64,000 nucleotides of DNA from Asinibacterium sp. OR53 (GCF_000515315.1 NZ_KI911562.1:1446505-1510504); one strand, 5' to 3'; positions 1 to 8,554 are shown, numbered from the stretch's first letter. Numbers and translations: made by a program. The notes: generated by a model not told the origin, from the sequence alone.

Positions 1-1
1 G

Positions 2-160
2 GAAAATGAGAAACTGGGCACCTATACTCCCGACGAAAAGGCCGATCTGCAGTGGCTGCTGGAGCAACCCAATGTCGTCATCACCCCGCATATTGCCGGC
101 TACAGCCATGAGGCTTATTATAAGATGGCAAAAGTGGTTTTGGATAAGCTGGATATCTGA
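2..160 (+). CDS. 2-hydroxyacid dehydrogenase, C-terminal end (partial)
   Basis: The window opens inside a gene read from base 2 to the TGA at 158-160, giving 52 residues of a C-terminus. The segment [12 protein letters not shown] carries the proline-histidine pair that, in D-isomer-specific 2-hydroxyacid dehydrogenases (phosphoglycerate dehydrogenase family), contains the catalytic histidine. It is followed by a final amphipathic helix ([12 protein letters not shown]) usual for this family. The family oxidises 2-hydroxyacids with NAD(P) in the cytoplasm. Whether this copy is serA, pdxB or another member cannot be told from the fragment. About 215 bases separate it from greA, including a terminator-like hairpin. 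Confidence 0.75.
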   Translation, partial: ENEKLGTYTPDEKADLQWLLEQPNVVITPHIAGYSHEAYYKMAKVVLDKLDI

Positions 161-302
161 GAATAGCAGGATGAATGATATCATTTAAATATTCTCAAAA
201 TACTTGTAATCAATTAATTAAAGCCTTTTTTTGACTGTAAGGTCATCGCCCGTTAAAGACTTCTTAAATCCATCCCTAATAGGAAATTAGAAAAAAAGTA
301 GT

Positions 303-310
303 TATTTTTG
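303..310 (+). promoter_or_regulatory. Possible -7 box before the greA leader
   Basis: TATTTTTG matches the Bacteroidota -7 consensus TAnnTTTG. I see no TTTG at the expected 19-21 base spacing upstream, so this is a half-supported promoter. If used, transcription would start around 316, just before the hairpin at 319-344. Confidence 0.3.
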
Positions 311-318
311 CCGTTCTG

Positions 319-354
319 CAACGCTGCAATCAAATGCGGCGTTGTATTTTTTTT
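319..354 (+). terminator. Intrinsic terminator or attenuator in front of greA
   Basis: A 10-bp stem (319-328 with 335-344, one T-G wobble) closes a 6-base loop and is followed by TAT and then a run of eight T. That is a complete intrinsic terminator ending only about 20 bases before the greA start. It may end read-through from the upstream dehydrogenase, or act as an attenuator of greA itself. Confidence 0.7.
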
Positions 355-375
355 ACCCTTTTTAAACCGAAGAGT

Positions 376-852
376 ATGAATGAAGCTAACATGTATGTGA
401 CAAAGGAGACATTCGACAAGATGCGGGAAGACCTGCAAAAGATGAAGTCTGTTGACCGTCCGGCTGCTTCCAGGGCTATTGCGGAGGCACGCGAAAAAGG
501 CGATTTGAAGGAAAATGCTGAATACGATGCGGCCAAAGAGGCGCAAGGCATGCTTGAGGCCAAAATCAAGCAGTTGGAAGGCGCTATTGCCAATGCTAAA
601 ATTGTAGATACCAGTGATATAGATACCAGTAAAGTAACCATTCTCACTAAAGTAACCATTACCAATATTGCTACCAAGAAAACGGTAACGTACCAGATCG
701 TAGGCGAAAAAGAGGCCGATCTGAAAGCAGGAAAGATCTCTGCCGGATCTCCTATCGGTAAAGGCCTGCTGGGTAAGCAAAAAGGCGAAGTAGCCGAAGT
801 GCAGGCGCCCACCGGTGTCATGAAATACAAAATCGAGAACATCACTGTATAA
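376..852 (+). CDS. greA: Transcription elongation factor GreA
   Basis: GreA enters the RNA polymerase secondary channel and stimulates cleavage of backtracked RNA. The 158-residue product equals the usual length. Residues 1-80 form the N-terminal coiled coil, with the acidic tip motif GDLKENAEY at 42-50; D43 and E46 correspond to the catalytic acidic pair. The rest is the FKBP-like C-domain with the ending GSPIGKGLLGKQKGEV then a short strand. The ATG at 376 gives the family length; an ATG at 391 (MYVTKE) is an alternative, and an earlier in-frame ATG at 334 would place coding sequence in the terminator's T-run. Strong terminators lie on both sides (319-354 and 877-912), so greA is probably a single-gene unit. 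Confidence 0.95.
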   Translation: MNEANMYVTKETFDKMREDLQKMKSVDRPAASRAIAEAREKGDLKENAEYDAAKEAQGMLEAKIKQLEGAIANAKIVDTSDIDTSKVTILTKVTITNIATKKTVTYQIVGEKEADLKAGKISAGSPIGKGLLGKQKGEVAEVQAPTGVMKYKIENITV

Positions 853-876
853 GCAGCCGATGCAACATTTATTTGT

Positions 877-912
877 GAAACCCCGCCGGTTCAACCGGCG
901 GGGTTTCTTTTT
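877..912 (+). terminator. Intrinsic terminator after greA
   Basis: A G+C-rich stem (877-889 with 895-907, GAAACCCCGCCGG and its complement) with a TTCAA loop is followed by TTTTT. It begins 24 bases after the greA stop and is the clearest intrinsic terminator in the window. Confidence 0.9.
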
Positions 913-961
913 GCGTTATCGTTTAAATTGCTGAATTTTCGTTTTTCAAATCCTTATCATC

Positions 962-1354
962 ATGACCATCTTCTCTAAAATCATAGCGGGACAAATCCCT
1001 TCATACAAAATTGCCGAGAACAACAGGTTCTATGCGTTCCTGGATATTTTTCCCCTGGTAAAAGGGCATGTACTGGTGATACCCAAAACAGAAGTTGACA
1101 ACCTTTTTGATCTTGGCGATGACTATCTTTCAGAGATACTTGTTTTTGCCCGGCCCATTGCCAAAGCCATTGAGCAGGCATTCCCATGTAACCGTTGTGG
1201 TATCAGTGTGGTAGGATTGGAAGTACCGCATGCGCATGTGCACCTGATTCCCATTAACAGTGCTGATGACCTGAATTTCACCAGGGGTAAACTTCAACCC
1301 ACACCGGAAGAGTTGAAAGAGGCGCAGCAAAAGATCATCGCTTTACTCGCGTAG
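962..1354 (+). CDS. HIT family nucleotide-binding protein
   Basis: Histidine triad protein of 130 residues, the normal size for the HINT branch, which hydrolyses nucleoside phosphoramidates or related AMP conjugates in the cytoplasm. The triad HAHVHLIPI gives H90, H92 and H94, the middle one being the expected nucleophile. The N-terminal block IFSKIIAGQIPSYKI is typical. The stop at 1352-1354 lies inside the 3' end of the convergent ruvC, so the two reading frames overlap by 20 bp. The natural substrate cannot be told from sequence. Confidence 0.92.
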   Translation: MTIFSKIIAGQIPSYKIAENNRFYAFLDIFPLVKGHVLVIPKTEVDNLFDLGDDYLSEILVFARPIAKAIEQAFPCNRCGISVVGLEVPHAHVHLIPINSADDLNFTRGKLQPTPEELKEAQQKIIALLA

Positions 1355-1895
1355 GATTTTTTTCAATGAAATCGTCCCATCCTTTTAAGCCTTTGGTGGC
1401 TTTGCCCAAAACAGAAGATGTTTGGTAATGATGACAAAGCGCCACTGCCAATGCATCGGTAGCATCAAAGTACTGGGGCTTTTCTTCAATGTTCAGTATG
1501 CGTTGTAACATTTTCCATACCTGATCTTTATCGGCATTGCCATTACCGGTGATAGATTGTTTTACTTTCTTGGGTGAATATTCGGTTACTTCCAGTCCGG
1601 CCTGTATGGCTGCCGCGATCGCCACTCCCTGGGCCCTGCCCAGTTTCAGCATACTCTGTACATTCTTACCAAAAAATGGCGCTTCAATGGCAAAGGAAGC
1701 AGGCCGGTATAATTTGATGAGCTCGCATACTTTGGCATGGATCATTTCCAGCCGTACGTAAATGTCTTTTTGTGAAGCGAGTTTCAGTACATCCATGAGT
1801 AATACCTGTGGCTGTCCTTTTTCCAGGCGTACCAATGCAAAGCCCATCACTTGTGTGCCGGGATCGATACCTAATATGATGTCTGATTTTTTGAT
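1335..1895 (-). CDS. ruvC: Crossover junction endodeoxyribonuclease RuvC
   Basis: RuvC cuts Holliday junctions together with RuvAB. The acidic active site is complete when the frame is read from about 1895: D11 in ILGIDPGTQ, E71 in FAIEAPFF, and D144 and D147 in FDATDALAVAL. The problem is the start: the nearest GTG (1850) and ATG (1847) lie after the first catalytic aspartate, and the open frame upstream to the TAG near 1971-1973 has no ATG, GTG or TTG. I place the start at the ATC codon 1895 because it gives 186 residues, close to relatives, and the sequence KKSDIILGID that follows looks like a natural N-terminus. A rare start codon or a sequence error are both possible. ruvB is 13 kb away. 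Confidence 0.85.
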   Translation of the reverse strand: MKKSDIILGIDPGTQVMGFALVRLEKGQPQVLLMDVLKLASQKDIYVRLEMIHAKVCELIKLYRPASFAIEAPFFGKNVQSMLKLGRAQGVAIAAAIQAGLEVTEYSPKKVKQSITGNGNADKDQVWKMLQRILNIEEKPQYFDATDALAVALCHHYQTSSVLGKATKGLKGWDDFIEKNPTRVKR

Positions 1896-1971
1896 GACTG
1901 ATTTATAGAATGGTAAAACTGCTTCAAAACTAAAGAACCCGAAGCAAAGAATGTTGTTGATTTGAACATTC

Positions 1972-1979
1972 TATCTTTG
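1972..1979 (+). promoter_or_regulatory. -7 promoter box for the LPG-synthase-TM gene
   Basis: TATCTTTG is identical to the boxes in front of tsaE and marR and fits TAnnTTTG. No clean TTTG lies 19-21 bases upstream. It would start a transcript at about 1984, some 15 bases before the proposed CTG start at 2000. Confidence 0.4.
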
Positions 1980-1999
1980 ATGCATCAATCCGGCTTATT

Positions 2000-2989
2000 C
2001 TGAATAGGAAACTCAAAATATTCATCAATTACTTTGTTGGCCCCACACTGTTCGTATGGCTTTCCTATTCCATCTACCGGCAGATAAAGCTGCAATCCAG
2101 CCTGCACGAGTCCTGGCAACTGATTAAAGCTTCATTTACGGGTGCACAAAGCTGGAAGCTATGGACGGCTTTGCTGCTCATGCCTGTCAATTGGGGAATA
2201 GAAGCCAGGAAATGGCAGTTCCTGGTAAAAAGCATACAACCTGTTGCTTTTTCAAAGGCATACAAAGCTATTTTTGTGGGACAGGCCATTGCGTTCAACG
2301 CACCGAATCGAATTGGCGAATCTGCCGGCAGGGCTGTTTACCTGGAAGAGGGCAACCGGTTAAGAGGTGTTGCATTATCGGTCATAGGAAGCATGAGCCA
2401 GATCATGATTACCCTGGTCATGGGTTTTGTAGCATTGGTATACCTGAGACTGCACCTGATTGGTAAAGGTTATTTGTTGGAAGGCATTCCAGCGGCCTGG
2501 GTGGATGGATTTATCGTTGCCATGGCACTGATTCTCGCCCTGTTCATACCCGTGTATTTTCGTCTTTCCTGGCTGGTTAAACGGTTGGAAAAGATTCCAT
2601 TCATAGCCAGGCACCGTTTTTTTGTTCAGAAGCTGGAAGACCTGGATGTAAAGCAGCTTGTACAGCTATTGGGATTATCGGCGGCACGGTACTTGGTATT
2701 TGTGGTACAGTATATGCTATTATTGGCTGTGTTCGAAGTGCATATAGCATGGACCGATGCGGCTGCATTGGTGGGAGTGTTGTTCCTGGTATTAGCGGTT
2801 GTGCCAACTATTGCGCTGGCCGAACTGGGCTTCAGGGGTAAGTTGAGTATTGAGTTGTTTGGATTGTTAAGTCCGAATGCCCTGGGCATCATTGCCACTG
2901 CTACGGGTATCTGGATCATTAACCTGATCGTTCCTGCGATAATCGGAACTTTGTTTATATTGGGAATAAGATTTTTTAGAAATAAATAA
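2000..2989 (+). CDS. Lysylphosphatidylglycerol synthase TM region family membrane protein
   Basis: Polytopic inner-membrane protein of the PF03706 (UPF0104) group, the flippase-like half of MprF without the synthase domain; it may move a lipid or glycolipid across the membrane. About eight hydrophobic segments are visible, with family features near NAPNRIGESAGRA and the end ATGIWIINLIVPAIIGTLFI. The frame is open from 1961. The first ATG (2180) and first TTG (2171) would remove the first membrane segment; the CTG at 2000 begins LNRKLKIFINYF, which looks like a normal N-terminus and gives 329 residues, the family size. Nine bases separate its stop from the next gene, so the two are probably one operon. 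It is divergent from ruvC, which also lacks an ordinary start. Confidence 0.8.
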   Translation: MNRKLKIFINYFVGPTLFVWLSYSIYRQIKLQSSLHESWQLIKASFTGAQSWKLWTALLLMPVNWGIEARKWQFLVKSIQPVAFSKAYKAIFVGQAIAFNAPNRIGESAGRAVYLEEGNRLRGVALSVIGSMSQIMITLVMGFVALVYLRLHLIGKGYLLEGIPAAWVDGFIVAMALILALFIPVYFRLSWLVKRLEKIPFIARHRFFVQKLEDLDVKQLVQLLGLSAARYLVFVVQYMLLLAVFEVHIAWTDAAALVGVLFLVLAVVPTIALAELGFRGKLSIELFGLLSPNALGIIATATGIWIINLIVPAIIGTLFILGIRFFRNK

Positions 2990-2998
2990 TAGCTGAGC

Positions 2999-3790
2999 GT
3001 GAAAAAAATGATAGGACTCGCTGTGCTGGCATTGGGTTTACAACCTGTGAAAGCAGGCGATGATTTTTGCGGCATTCGTAACCAGGCCTTCCAGGCGGGA
3101 GAAAGCATTACATTCAATGTGTTTTATTCGGTAATAGGTCTTTACATCAATGCGGGCAGCGCCAGTTTTTCTGTTTCTTTAGAACACCTCAATAACAAAG
3201 CTGCTTATCATGTTATAGGAAATGGCTCTTCAAATTCCAGTTACGACTGGATATTCAAAGTGCGCGACCGGTATGAAACTTACATTGATACCACCAACCT
3301 GCAACCGTTGAAGTTCATCCGGAATATCGATGAAGGGGGCTATAAAAAATCAGAGAACATTATTTTCAACCAGGCAGCCAACACAGCTACTACCCCCAAT
3401 GGTGTATTCAAAGTACCCAATTGCATTCAGGATGTGCTGAGCTCCATTTACTATGCACGGAATATCGATTTCAACCGGTACAAGCCGGATGATAAAATTC
3501 CCTTTGCCATGTTTCTCGATAACGAAGTATACAACCTGTATCTCCGGTACATGGGCAAGGAAGTGGTTAAAACAAAGTATGGCAAGTTCAGGGCCATCAA
3601 ATTCAAGCCCCTCCTGGTAAAAGGAACCTTATTCCAGGGAGGAGAAAAAATGACGGTATGGGTAAGCGATGACCCCAATCATATTCCACTGCGCATTGAA
3701 AGTCCTATCGTAGTAGGCAGCATCAAAGTAGATATGATGCAATACCGTAACCTGCGATACCCGCTCAGCTCAATGATTAGTTTTAAGTAA
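2999..3790 (+). CDS. DUF3108 domain-containing exported protein
   Basis: The 263-residue product starts at a GTG (an ATG follows at 3008) and has a signal peptide of about 19 residues, MKKMIGLAVLALGLQPVKA. The mature part fits DUF3108: an opening AFQAGESITFNVFYSVIGLYINAG (split by me from residues about 31-54), a middle with predicted beta strands, and a C-terminal MTVWVSDDPNHIPLRIE block. The family is periplasmic or outer-membrane associated and of unknown biochemical role. Its tight coupling to the flippase-like gene suggests a shared envelope function, which is inference only. Confidence 0.82.
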   Translation: MKKMIGLAVLALGLQPVKAGDDFCGIRNQAFQAGESITFNVFYSVIGLYINAGSASFSVSLEHLNNKAAYHVIGNGSSNSSYDWIFKVRDRYETYIDTTNLQPLKFIRNIDEGGYKKSENIIFNQAANTATTPNGVFKVPNCIQDVLSSIYYARNIDFNRYKPDDKIPFAMFLDNEVYNLYLRYMGKEVVKTKYGKFRAIKFKPLLVKGTLFQGGEKMTVWVSDDPNHIPLRIESPIVVGSIKVDMMQYRNLRYPLSSMISFK

Positions 3791-3812
3791 ATCTTTTCCG
3801 ATGGCAATTGGT

Positions 3813-4175
3813 TTAAGCGGCCCTGGCTGCTTCGCTGATGCGTTGAGAAGGAGTTCTTCCCAGCAAGCGGGAGCGCCTGTAAATGATTTTACAAATAACA
3901 GTGATCAGCAATGCACCAATGGCAATACCGGCGAACAATCCGAGGATAAGCGAATCGAAAAGCCGTTGGCCAAGATAGGCACCATACACAACCGATACAC
4001 CGGACAAAATACCCGATACGGCAGCAATGATGGTGTTCCCCGTTCTGTTGGAAATTTCAATACGGGCATTGCAATGCCCGCAATTGGTGGCTGAGAAATT
4101 GTAAAGCTGGACGAATCGTTTGAAAGATATCCGTTCTCCGCAATTCGGACATCCTGCAACGTGGTTTCTGGACAT
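3813..4175 (-). CDS. Zinc-ribbon membrane protein, hypothetical
   Basis: A 120-residue protein not recognised as a named family. The N-terminus holds two CxxC pairs, CPNC at residues 9-12 and CGHC at 32-35, a zinc-ribbon arrangement. Two hydrophobic helices follow (about 47-66 and 76-97), then a short basic tail RRSRLLGRTPSQR. It is probably an inner-membrane protein with a cytoplasmic zinc ribbon. Its 3' end faces the DUF3108 gene with only 22 bases between them and no clear terminator. Function unknown. Confidence 0.65.
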   Translation of the reverse strand: MSRNHVAGCPNCGERISFKRFVQLYNFSATNCGHCNARIEISNRTGNTIIAAVSGILSGVSVVYGAYLGQRLFDSLILGLFAGIAIGALLITVICKIIYRRSRLLGRTPSQRISEAARAA

Positions 4176-4330
4176 TGGAGTTCAGTTTTAGGAGTGACTG
4201 AATAAAATGGATGGGTAAGATAACCATTATCAATCGCCGCATATTGTAGTGAAATACCGAATTTATATGGAGTTTTTCACTGAGGCGTCCGTAAAAACTG
4301 CAAGAATGCACTACACTACTGTAGTAGTTC

Positions 4331-5200
4331 CTATAAATCGTCCAGCTTGAAAAGCTGTTCTTGGCGAATGCCTCTTTCAGTGTTTTGCAGTGAACAGCAT
4401 TCATAGAGCGGGTCGTGCTCAAAATAAAGCGTGTAGTGATTTTCCACTGCTTCCTGTAGGAAAGCCTTTTTCTCCTGTAGGGAAGTGAGCGGAAACATAT
4501 CGTAAGCCATCACATAAGGAATAGGAATATGTGCCACGGAAGGGAGCAGATCGGCCATATATACCAGTGTACGGCCTTTATATTGTATCTGCGGAAGCAT
4601 CATTTTATCGGTATGCCCGTTTACAAAGCGAACACTCACCTGGTCTGTAAAGGAACTGGAAGCCAGCTTCCCGTCTTTGGTAAAAGGTTCGCCGGGAACA
4701 GGGATGAATTGCAGGCGGCCGCTTTCTTTTATAGGAAGAATATTCTCTTTGAGGAAAGAAGCTTTCTCCCGGTCGTTCGGTTGGGTGGCCCATTGCCAAT
4801 GTTGTTCGTTGCTCCAGTAAACGGCATTTCGGAATGCGGGCACAAGTTGGCCGCCCTGTCTTTCAATACTGCCCCCACAATGATCGAAATGCAGGTGAGT
4901 AAGCAATACATCGGTGATATCATCACGGGTAAAACCATGGGCTGAGAGTGAGTTGTCGAGCGTATCGTTGCCATGGAGATAATAGTGCCCGAAAAATTTA
5001 GCGTCTTGCTTATTACCCATGCCGGTGTCTACCAGTATCAACCTGTTCCCTTCTTCTATCAACAAACAGCGCAGCGCCCAGGAACACATATTATTTTCAT
5101 CGGCCGGATTGAGTTTGTTCCACATGCTTTTAGGAACAACGCCAAACATGGCGCCTCCATCTAATTTAAAATGGCCGGTGTTGATCGTATATAATTTCAT
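4331..5200 (-). CDS. MBL-fold metallohydrolase (lactonase-like)
   Basis: Metallo-beta-lactamase fold hydrolase of 289 residues without a signal peptide. The metal motif THLHFDHCGG supplies H102, H104, D106 and H107; H196 (NGHTDKMM), D217 (YMADLLPS) and H262 (YFEHDP) complete a two-metal site. Overall layout resembles the AHL-lactonase and related hydrolase branch, but the substrate is not predictable. Its ATG shares one base with the stop of the upstream transporter (TGATG on the minus strand), so translation of the two is probably coupled, hinting that the transporter handles the substrate or product. Confidence 0.88.
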   Translation of the reverse strand: MKLYTINTGHFKLDGGAMFGVVPKSMWNKLNPADENNMCSWALRCLLIEEGNRLILVDTGMGNKQDAKFFGHYYLHGNDTLDNSLSAHGFTRDDITDVLLTHLHFDHCGGSIERQGGQLVPAFRNAVYWSNEQHWQWATQPNDREKASFLKENILPIKESGRLQFIPVPGEPFTKDGKLASSSFTDQVSVRFVNGHTDKMMLPQIQYKGRTLVYMADLLPSVAHIPIPYVMAYDMFPLTSLQEKKAFLQEAVENHYTLYFEHDPLYECCSLQNTERGIRQEQLFKLDDL

Positions 5201-6519
5201 CAGGCTATTTGTTTGGCGAGCTTGCGCTGCGTTGATGCAGCAAAGATCAGCAATGCCAATCCAATTACAAAGAATACTACCAATGCCAGCACTGAATTAC
5301 GCTGCGATTTGGTGGCTTCATTGATGTAACCAAAACTGAATGTGCCAATCACAATGGCTATCTTTTCCGTTACATCGTAAAAGCTGAAGAAAGAAGTGGT
5401 GTCTCTGGTTTCGGGCATCAGTTTGGCATAAGTGCTGCGGCTGAGAGATTGAATGCCACCCATCACAAAACCTACGAGGGTAGCCAATGCATAAAACTCG
5501 CAAATACCATTGCGTGGCAGGAGGTACCCGATGATGCACATGAATATCCATAAAACTACGGTGATCATCAGGGCATTGAAATTGCCTAATTTTTCAGATA
5601 ATCGCGCAATCAGGTAAGCACCCGGGATGGCTACAACCTGTATGATCAATATAGAGATGATGAGATTGGTAGTAGGAATGTTCAATTCGCTTTTACCATA
5701 CAAAGTAGCAGCGAGCATGACTGTTTGAACCCCCATGTTATAGAAGAAGAATGCTCCAAGGTATCTTTTTAATACGGGTAAATGCGTTAACTGTTTCCAG
5801 ACCTTACGGAGTTCTTTATAACCATTAGTCAAAAGAGAGCCACCGGCCGACAAAAGACCTGCGGGCTGACTCTTGGGCAAACGGTTAAGTGAGAACTGGC
5901 CAAATCCCCACCACCAGATACCTACCAATAAAAAAGATATCTGTGAGGCCTTGCCTGTAGTGATGCCAAACTTATCGGGCACCAATACGAAAATAAAACA
6001 GATCACCTGTAAAATCACGCTGCCAATATAGCCCAGCGCATATCCTTTGGCGCTGACCCTGTCGCGATCTTCGGGTGCGGCAATTTCAGGTAAAAAGGAA
6101 TTGTAAAAAACCAGACTGCTCCAGAACCCGATACAGGCAATGATCATGCAGGCCAGTCCATAAGCCAGGTTATGGCTGTCGAAAAAATAGAGCGCACTGC
6201 AGGCAATACTACCCATGGTGCAGAAGAAAAACAGGAATGTCTTTTTATTGCCCTTGTAGTCTGCAATGGAAGAAAGCAAGGGCGACATAATAGCTACCAC
6301 CAGGAATGCGAATGCCAGCGCATAATTGTATAAAGAAGTATTGACAAACTCTCTTCCAAACAAATGAACCGTATCATTACTGGTAGCATCATTGCCATCG
6401 CCGGTAACGGCTTCATAATAGGCGGGGAAAATAGTAGAAGTGATGACCAGGCTGTATACGCTGTTGGCCCAGTCGTACATGGCCCAACCGGTAATGACTT
6501 TTTTGGAAGCAGTTTTCAT
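5200..6519 (-). CDS. MFS transporter, Atg22-like (UMF1 type)
   Basis: Inner-membrane transporter of 439 residues. The opening KKVITGWAMYDWANSVYSLV and the phrase FYNSFLPEIAAPEDRDRVSAK (residues about 136-156) are typical of the UMF1/Atg22-like branch of the major facilitator superfamily, in which the yeast member exports amino acids from the vacuole. Roughly twelve membrane segments can be drawn. The substrate in bacteria is unknown. It precedes and overlaps the MBL-fold hydrolase by one base and is probably its operon partner. Confidence 0.85.
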   Translation of the reverse strand: MKTASKKVITGWAMYDWANSVYSLVITSTIFPAYYEAVTGDGNDATSNDTVHLFGREFVNTSLYNYALAFAFLVVAIMSPLLSSIADYKGNKKTFLFFFCTMGSIACSALYFFDSHNLAYGLACMIIACIGFWSSLVFYNSFLPEIAAPEDRDRVSAKGYALGYIGSVILQVICFIFVLVPDKFGITTGKASQISFLLVGIWWWGFGQFSLNRLPKSQPAGLLSAGGSLLTNGYKELRKVWKQLTHLPVLKRYLGAFFFYNMGVQTVMLAATLYGKSELNIPTTNLIISILIIQVVAIPGAYLIARLSEKLGNFNALMITVVLWIFMCIIGYLLPRNGICEFYALATLVGFVMGGIQSLSRSTYAKLMPETRDTTSFFSFYDVTEKIAIVIGTFSFGYINEATKSQRNSVLALVVFFVIGLALLIFAASTQRKLAKQIA

Positions 6520-6575
6520 TAGGCTGTTTTTGGGTACTTAAAGATAGGGATTGTGCAGATGGCCGCCCCGTCCCG

Positions 6576-7376
6576 TTATTGCAAGTATCCACTCAGCACC
6601 AATACCAATAACACAGATCCTACAATAATGCGGTACCAGCCGAACAAACGGAATCCGTGCTTTTGCAGGAACCCGATAAAAAATTTGATGGCTAACAATG
6701 CCACAAAGAAAGCAATCAGGTTCCCGAGACCCAGGGCCAGCAGGTTCTCTTTGTTTTTCAATAATTCGGGTTGCTGTTTGAATGCTTTCAATAATTTATA
6801 ACCGGTAGCGGCGGCCATAGTAGGCACGGCCAGGAAAAAAGAGAATTCAGCGGCCACGCTGCGGGTCAGCTTCTGTTGCATACCGCCAATGATGCTGGCA
6901 GCGCTTCTGCTGGTACCGGGGATCATGGCCAGGCATTGCCAGATACCAATGGTGAATGCTTTGGCAATGCTGATCTTTTCTTCTGTTTCAACTGCCGCAG
7001 GCGTTTTGAATAATTTGTCGATGAACAGCAATACGAAACCGCCCAGTAACATGGTAATAGAAACGGTGAGCGGACTTTCCAACAGCTTATCTATCTTATC
7101 TGAAAAAAGATAACCTAACAATAATGCCGGTATTACGGCGATGATGAGTTTGAAATAAAAATTCCAGCGGTTGAGCGGGAAAAACTTCTTCCGGTAAAAT
7201 ACCAGCACTGAAAGAATGGCGCCAAGCTGAATGGCTATCTCGAACAGTTTGGTGAAATCGTCTTTTTGAATTCCCAGGAATGAACTGGCAATGATCATGT
7301 GCCCGGTAGAAGAAATGGGCAGGAATTCGGTCAGGCCTTCAATGATGGCAATGATAACCGTCTGAAAAATAGACAT
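6576..7376 (-). CDS. uppP: Undecaprenyl-diphosphatase UppP/BacA
   Basis: Integral membrane phosphatase that recycles undecaprenyl pyrophosphate to the monophosphate carrier used for peptidoglycan and other envelope polymers. The two signature regions are present: EGLTEFLPISSTGH (E13, E17, S23, H26) and PGTSRSA (R157). The 266-residue length is normal. It follows DUF3098 and ftsX on the same strand with short gaps (18 and 35 bases), a gene order often seen in Bacteroidota, which supports an envelope operon read from ftsX downward. Confidence 0.95.
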   Translation of the reverse strand: MSIFQTVIIAIIEGLTEFLPISSTGHMIIASSFLGIQKDDFTKLFEIAIQLGAILSVLVFYRKKFFPLNRWNFYFKLIIAVIPALLLGYLFSDKIDKLLESPLTVSITMLLGGFVLLFIDKLFKTPAAVETEEKISIAKAFTIGIWQCLAMIPGTSRSAASIIGGMQQKLTRSVAAEFSFFLAVPTMAAATGYKLLKAFKQQPELLKNKENLLALGLGNLIAFFVALLAIKFFIGFLQKHGFRLFGWYRIIVGSVLLVLVLSGYLQ

Positions 7377-7394
7377 GCTTAGGGTTGTTGAATA

Positions 7395-7646
7395 TTAATG
7401 TGCCGCTTTGGGCTTTTTGAATATGGCATATATTTCAACCAGCAGACCCAGTACAATTACAATAGGCGCAACGGTAATGCGTGTGGTGCTGTATACCAGG
7501 TTGGTATCAAATACATTCGGGTCGGGACTTTTACCTCCGCTCATCAGGAAAAAGCCGAGCGCAACAATTACGCCGCCGATGAGCATCCATCTAAGGTTTT
7601 CTTTGCCGAAAAGAGGAGCGGGTTGGGTATGTTTTTGTTCGGTCAT
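7395..7646 (-). CDS. DUF3098 small membrane protein
   Basis: An 83-residue protein with two membrane helices (about 19-36 and 59-76) and the phrase LFGKENLRWMLIGGVIVALG near the start, characteristic of DUF3098 of Bacteroidota. The role is unknown. Its constant place between ftsX and uppP suggests a part in cell division or envelope maintenance; that is inference from gene order. Confidence 0.85.
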   Translation of the reverse strand: MTEQKHTQPAPLFGKENLRWMLIGGVIVALGFFLMSGGKSPDPNVFDTNLVYSTTRITVAPIVIVLGLLVEIYAIFKKPKAAH

Positions 7647-7681
7647 GGTACTTTTTTTAAGGTGCTGTGATGATAAAGATA

Positions 7682-8554
7682 TTAATAAAGATCATCCAAT
7701 TTCATTTTCAGGTATTTGATCACACTGCGATGGGTGCTGTATACCGAAATGGCTACCCCTAAAAAGATCAGTCCGCCAAAAAGGATCAGGGTATGTTTTA
7801 CATCCCGGATGGCTTTCAGTTGGGGGAACTGGCTTTCAGCCCATCCGATGAGGGCAAACAAGACAGCGATGGCGATACCCGAACTGATGAGTCCGTTCAG
7901 CAGGGCCCGCAGGTTCAGTGGTTTGGCGATAAAGCCCCTCGTAGCCCCCACCATTTGCATGGTCTTGATGAGGAAACGGTTGCTGAACATGGCCAGGCGG
8001 ATGGTATTGTCGATACTCACGATCACGATCACACACAGGGCGATGGCCACTACCAGGAAGATGAGTCCGATTTTAGAAGCCCGTTCATTCAGGTTATTTA
8101 CCAGACTTTGCGGGTATTGCAGCTCGGTGAGCTGGTTGCCGTAGGCCGCCATCAATTCTGAAGATATTTTAGCAAGGCTGTCTTTATTCACGTATTCGGC
8201 CTTGGCATAAAAATCAATGCTTTCGGGCAGCGGGTTTACATCCAGTATCTTGGCCCAGTCTTCATTGTTCTCTTTGTTCCATATCTGTTTGGCAGCTTCC
8301 TTATCCACATACGTCACATTGCGGGCATAGGGCCTTGAAGCAATAAAATGCTGTATCTGGCCAATGGTATCTTTATTCAGGGTACGCAAGTAAGCGCTCA
8401 ACCGGATGTCTTCCTTCAGGGCGGTGCCTACGGAATGGATGTTCAGGAAGAACCAGCCCATGATGCCCATGATCAATAAAACCAATGCAACGCCCACTAC
8501 ACTGTATATGTAATTGGGCTTACTACGCCTGAGAGATGATTTGCCGTCTGCCAT
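7682..8554 (-). CDS. ftsX: Cell division protein FtsX
   Basis: FtsX is the membrane half of the FtsEX ABC-like complex that activates peptidoglycan hydrolases at the septum. The 290-residue product has the expected plan: a basic cytoplasmic start, TM1 at about 18-38, a large extracytoplasmic domain of about 130 residues (LKEDIRLSAYLRTL onward), then TM2, a cytoplasmic loop with VGATRGFIAKPLNLRAL, TM3 and TM4. The segment MVGATRGFI is the family's coupling region to FtsE. ftsE is not in the window. It is divergent from leuS over a 218-base gap. Confidence 0.92.
   Translation of the reverse strand: MADGKSSLRRSKPNYIYSVVGVALVLLIMGIMGWFFLNIHSVGTALKEDIRLSAYLRTLNKDTIGQIQHFIASRPYARNVTYVDKEAAKQIWNKENNEDWAKILDVNPLPESIDFYAKAEYVNKDSLAKISSELMAAYGNQLTELQYPQSLVNNLNERASKIGLIFLVVAIALCVIVIVSIDNTIRLAMFSNRFLIKTMQMVGATRGFIAKPLNLRALLNGLISSGIAIAVLFALIGWAESQFPQLKAIRDVKHTLILFGGLIFLGVAISVYSTHRSVIKYLKMKLDDLY

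Noticed and set aside
253..894. 213-codon minus-strand frame over greA
   Set aside because: It runs through two terminator hairpins and is antisense to greA.
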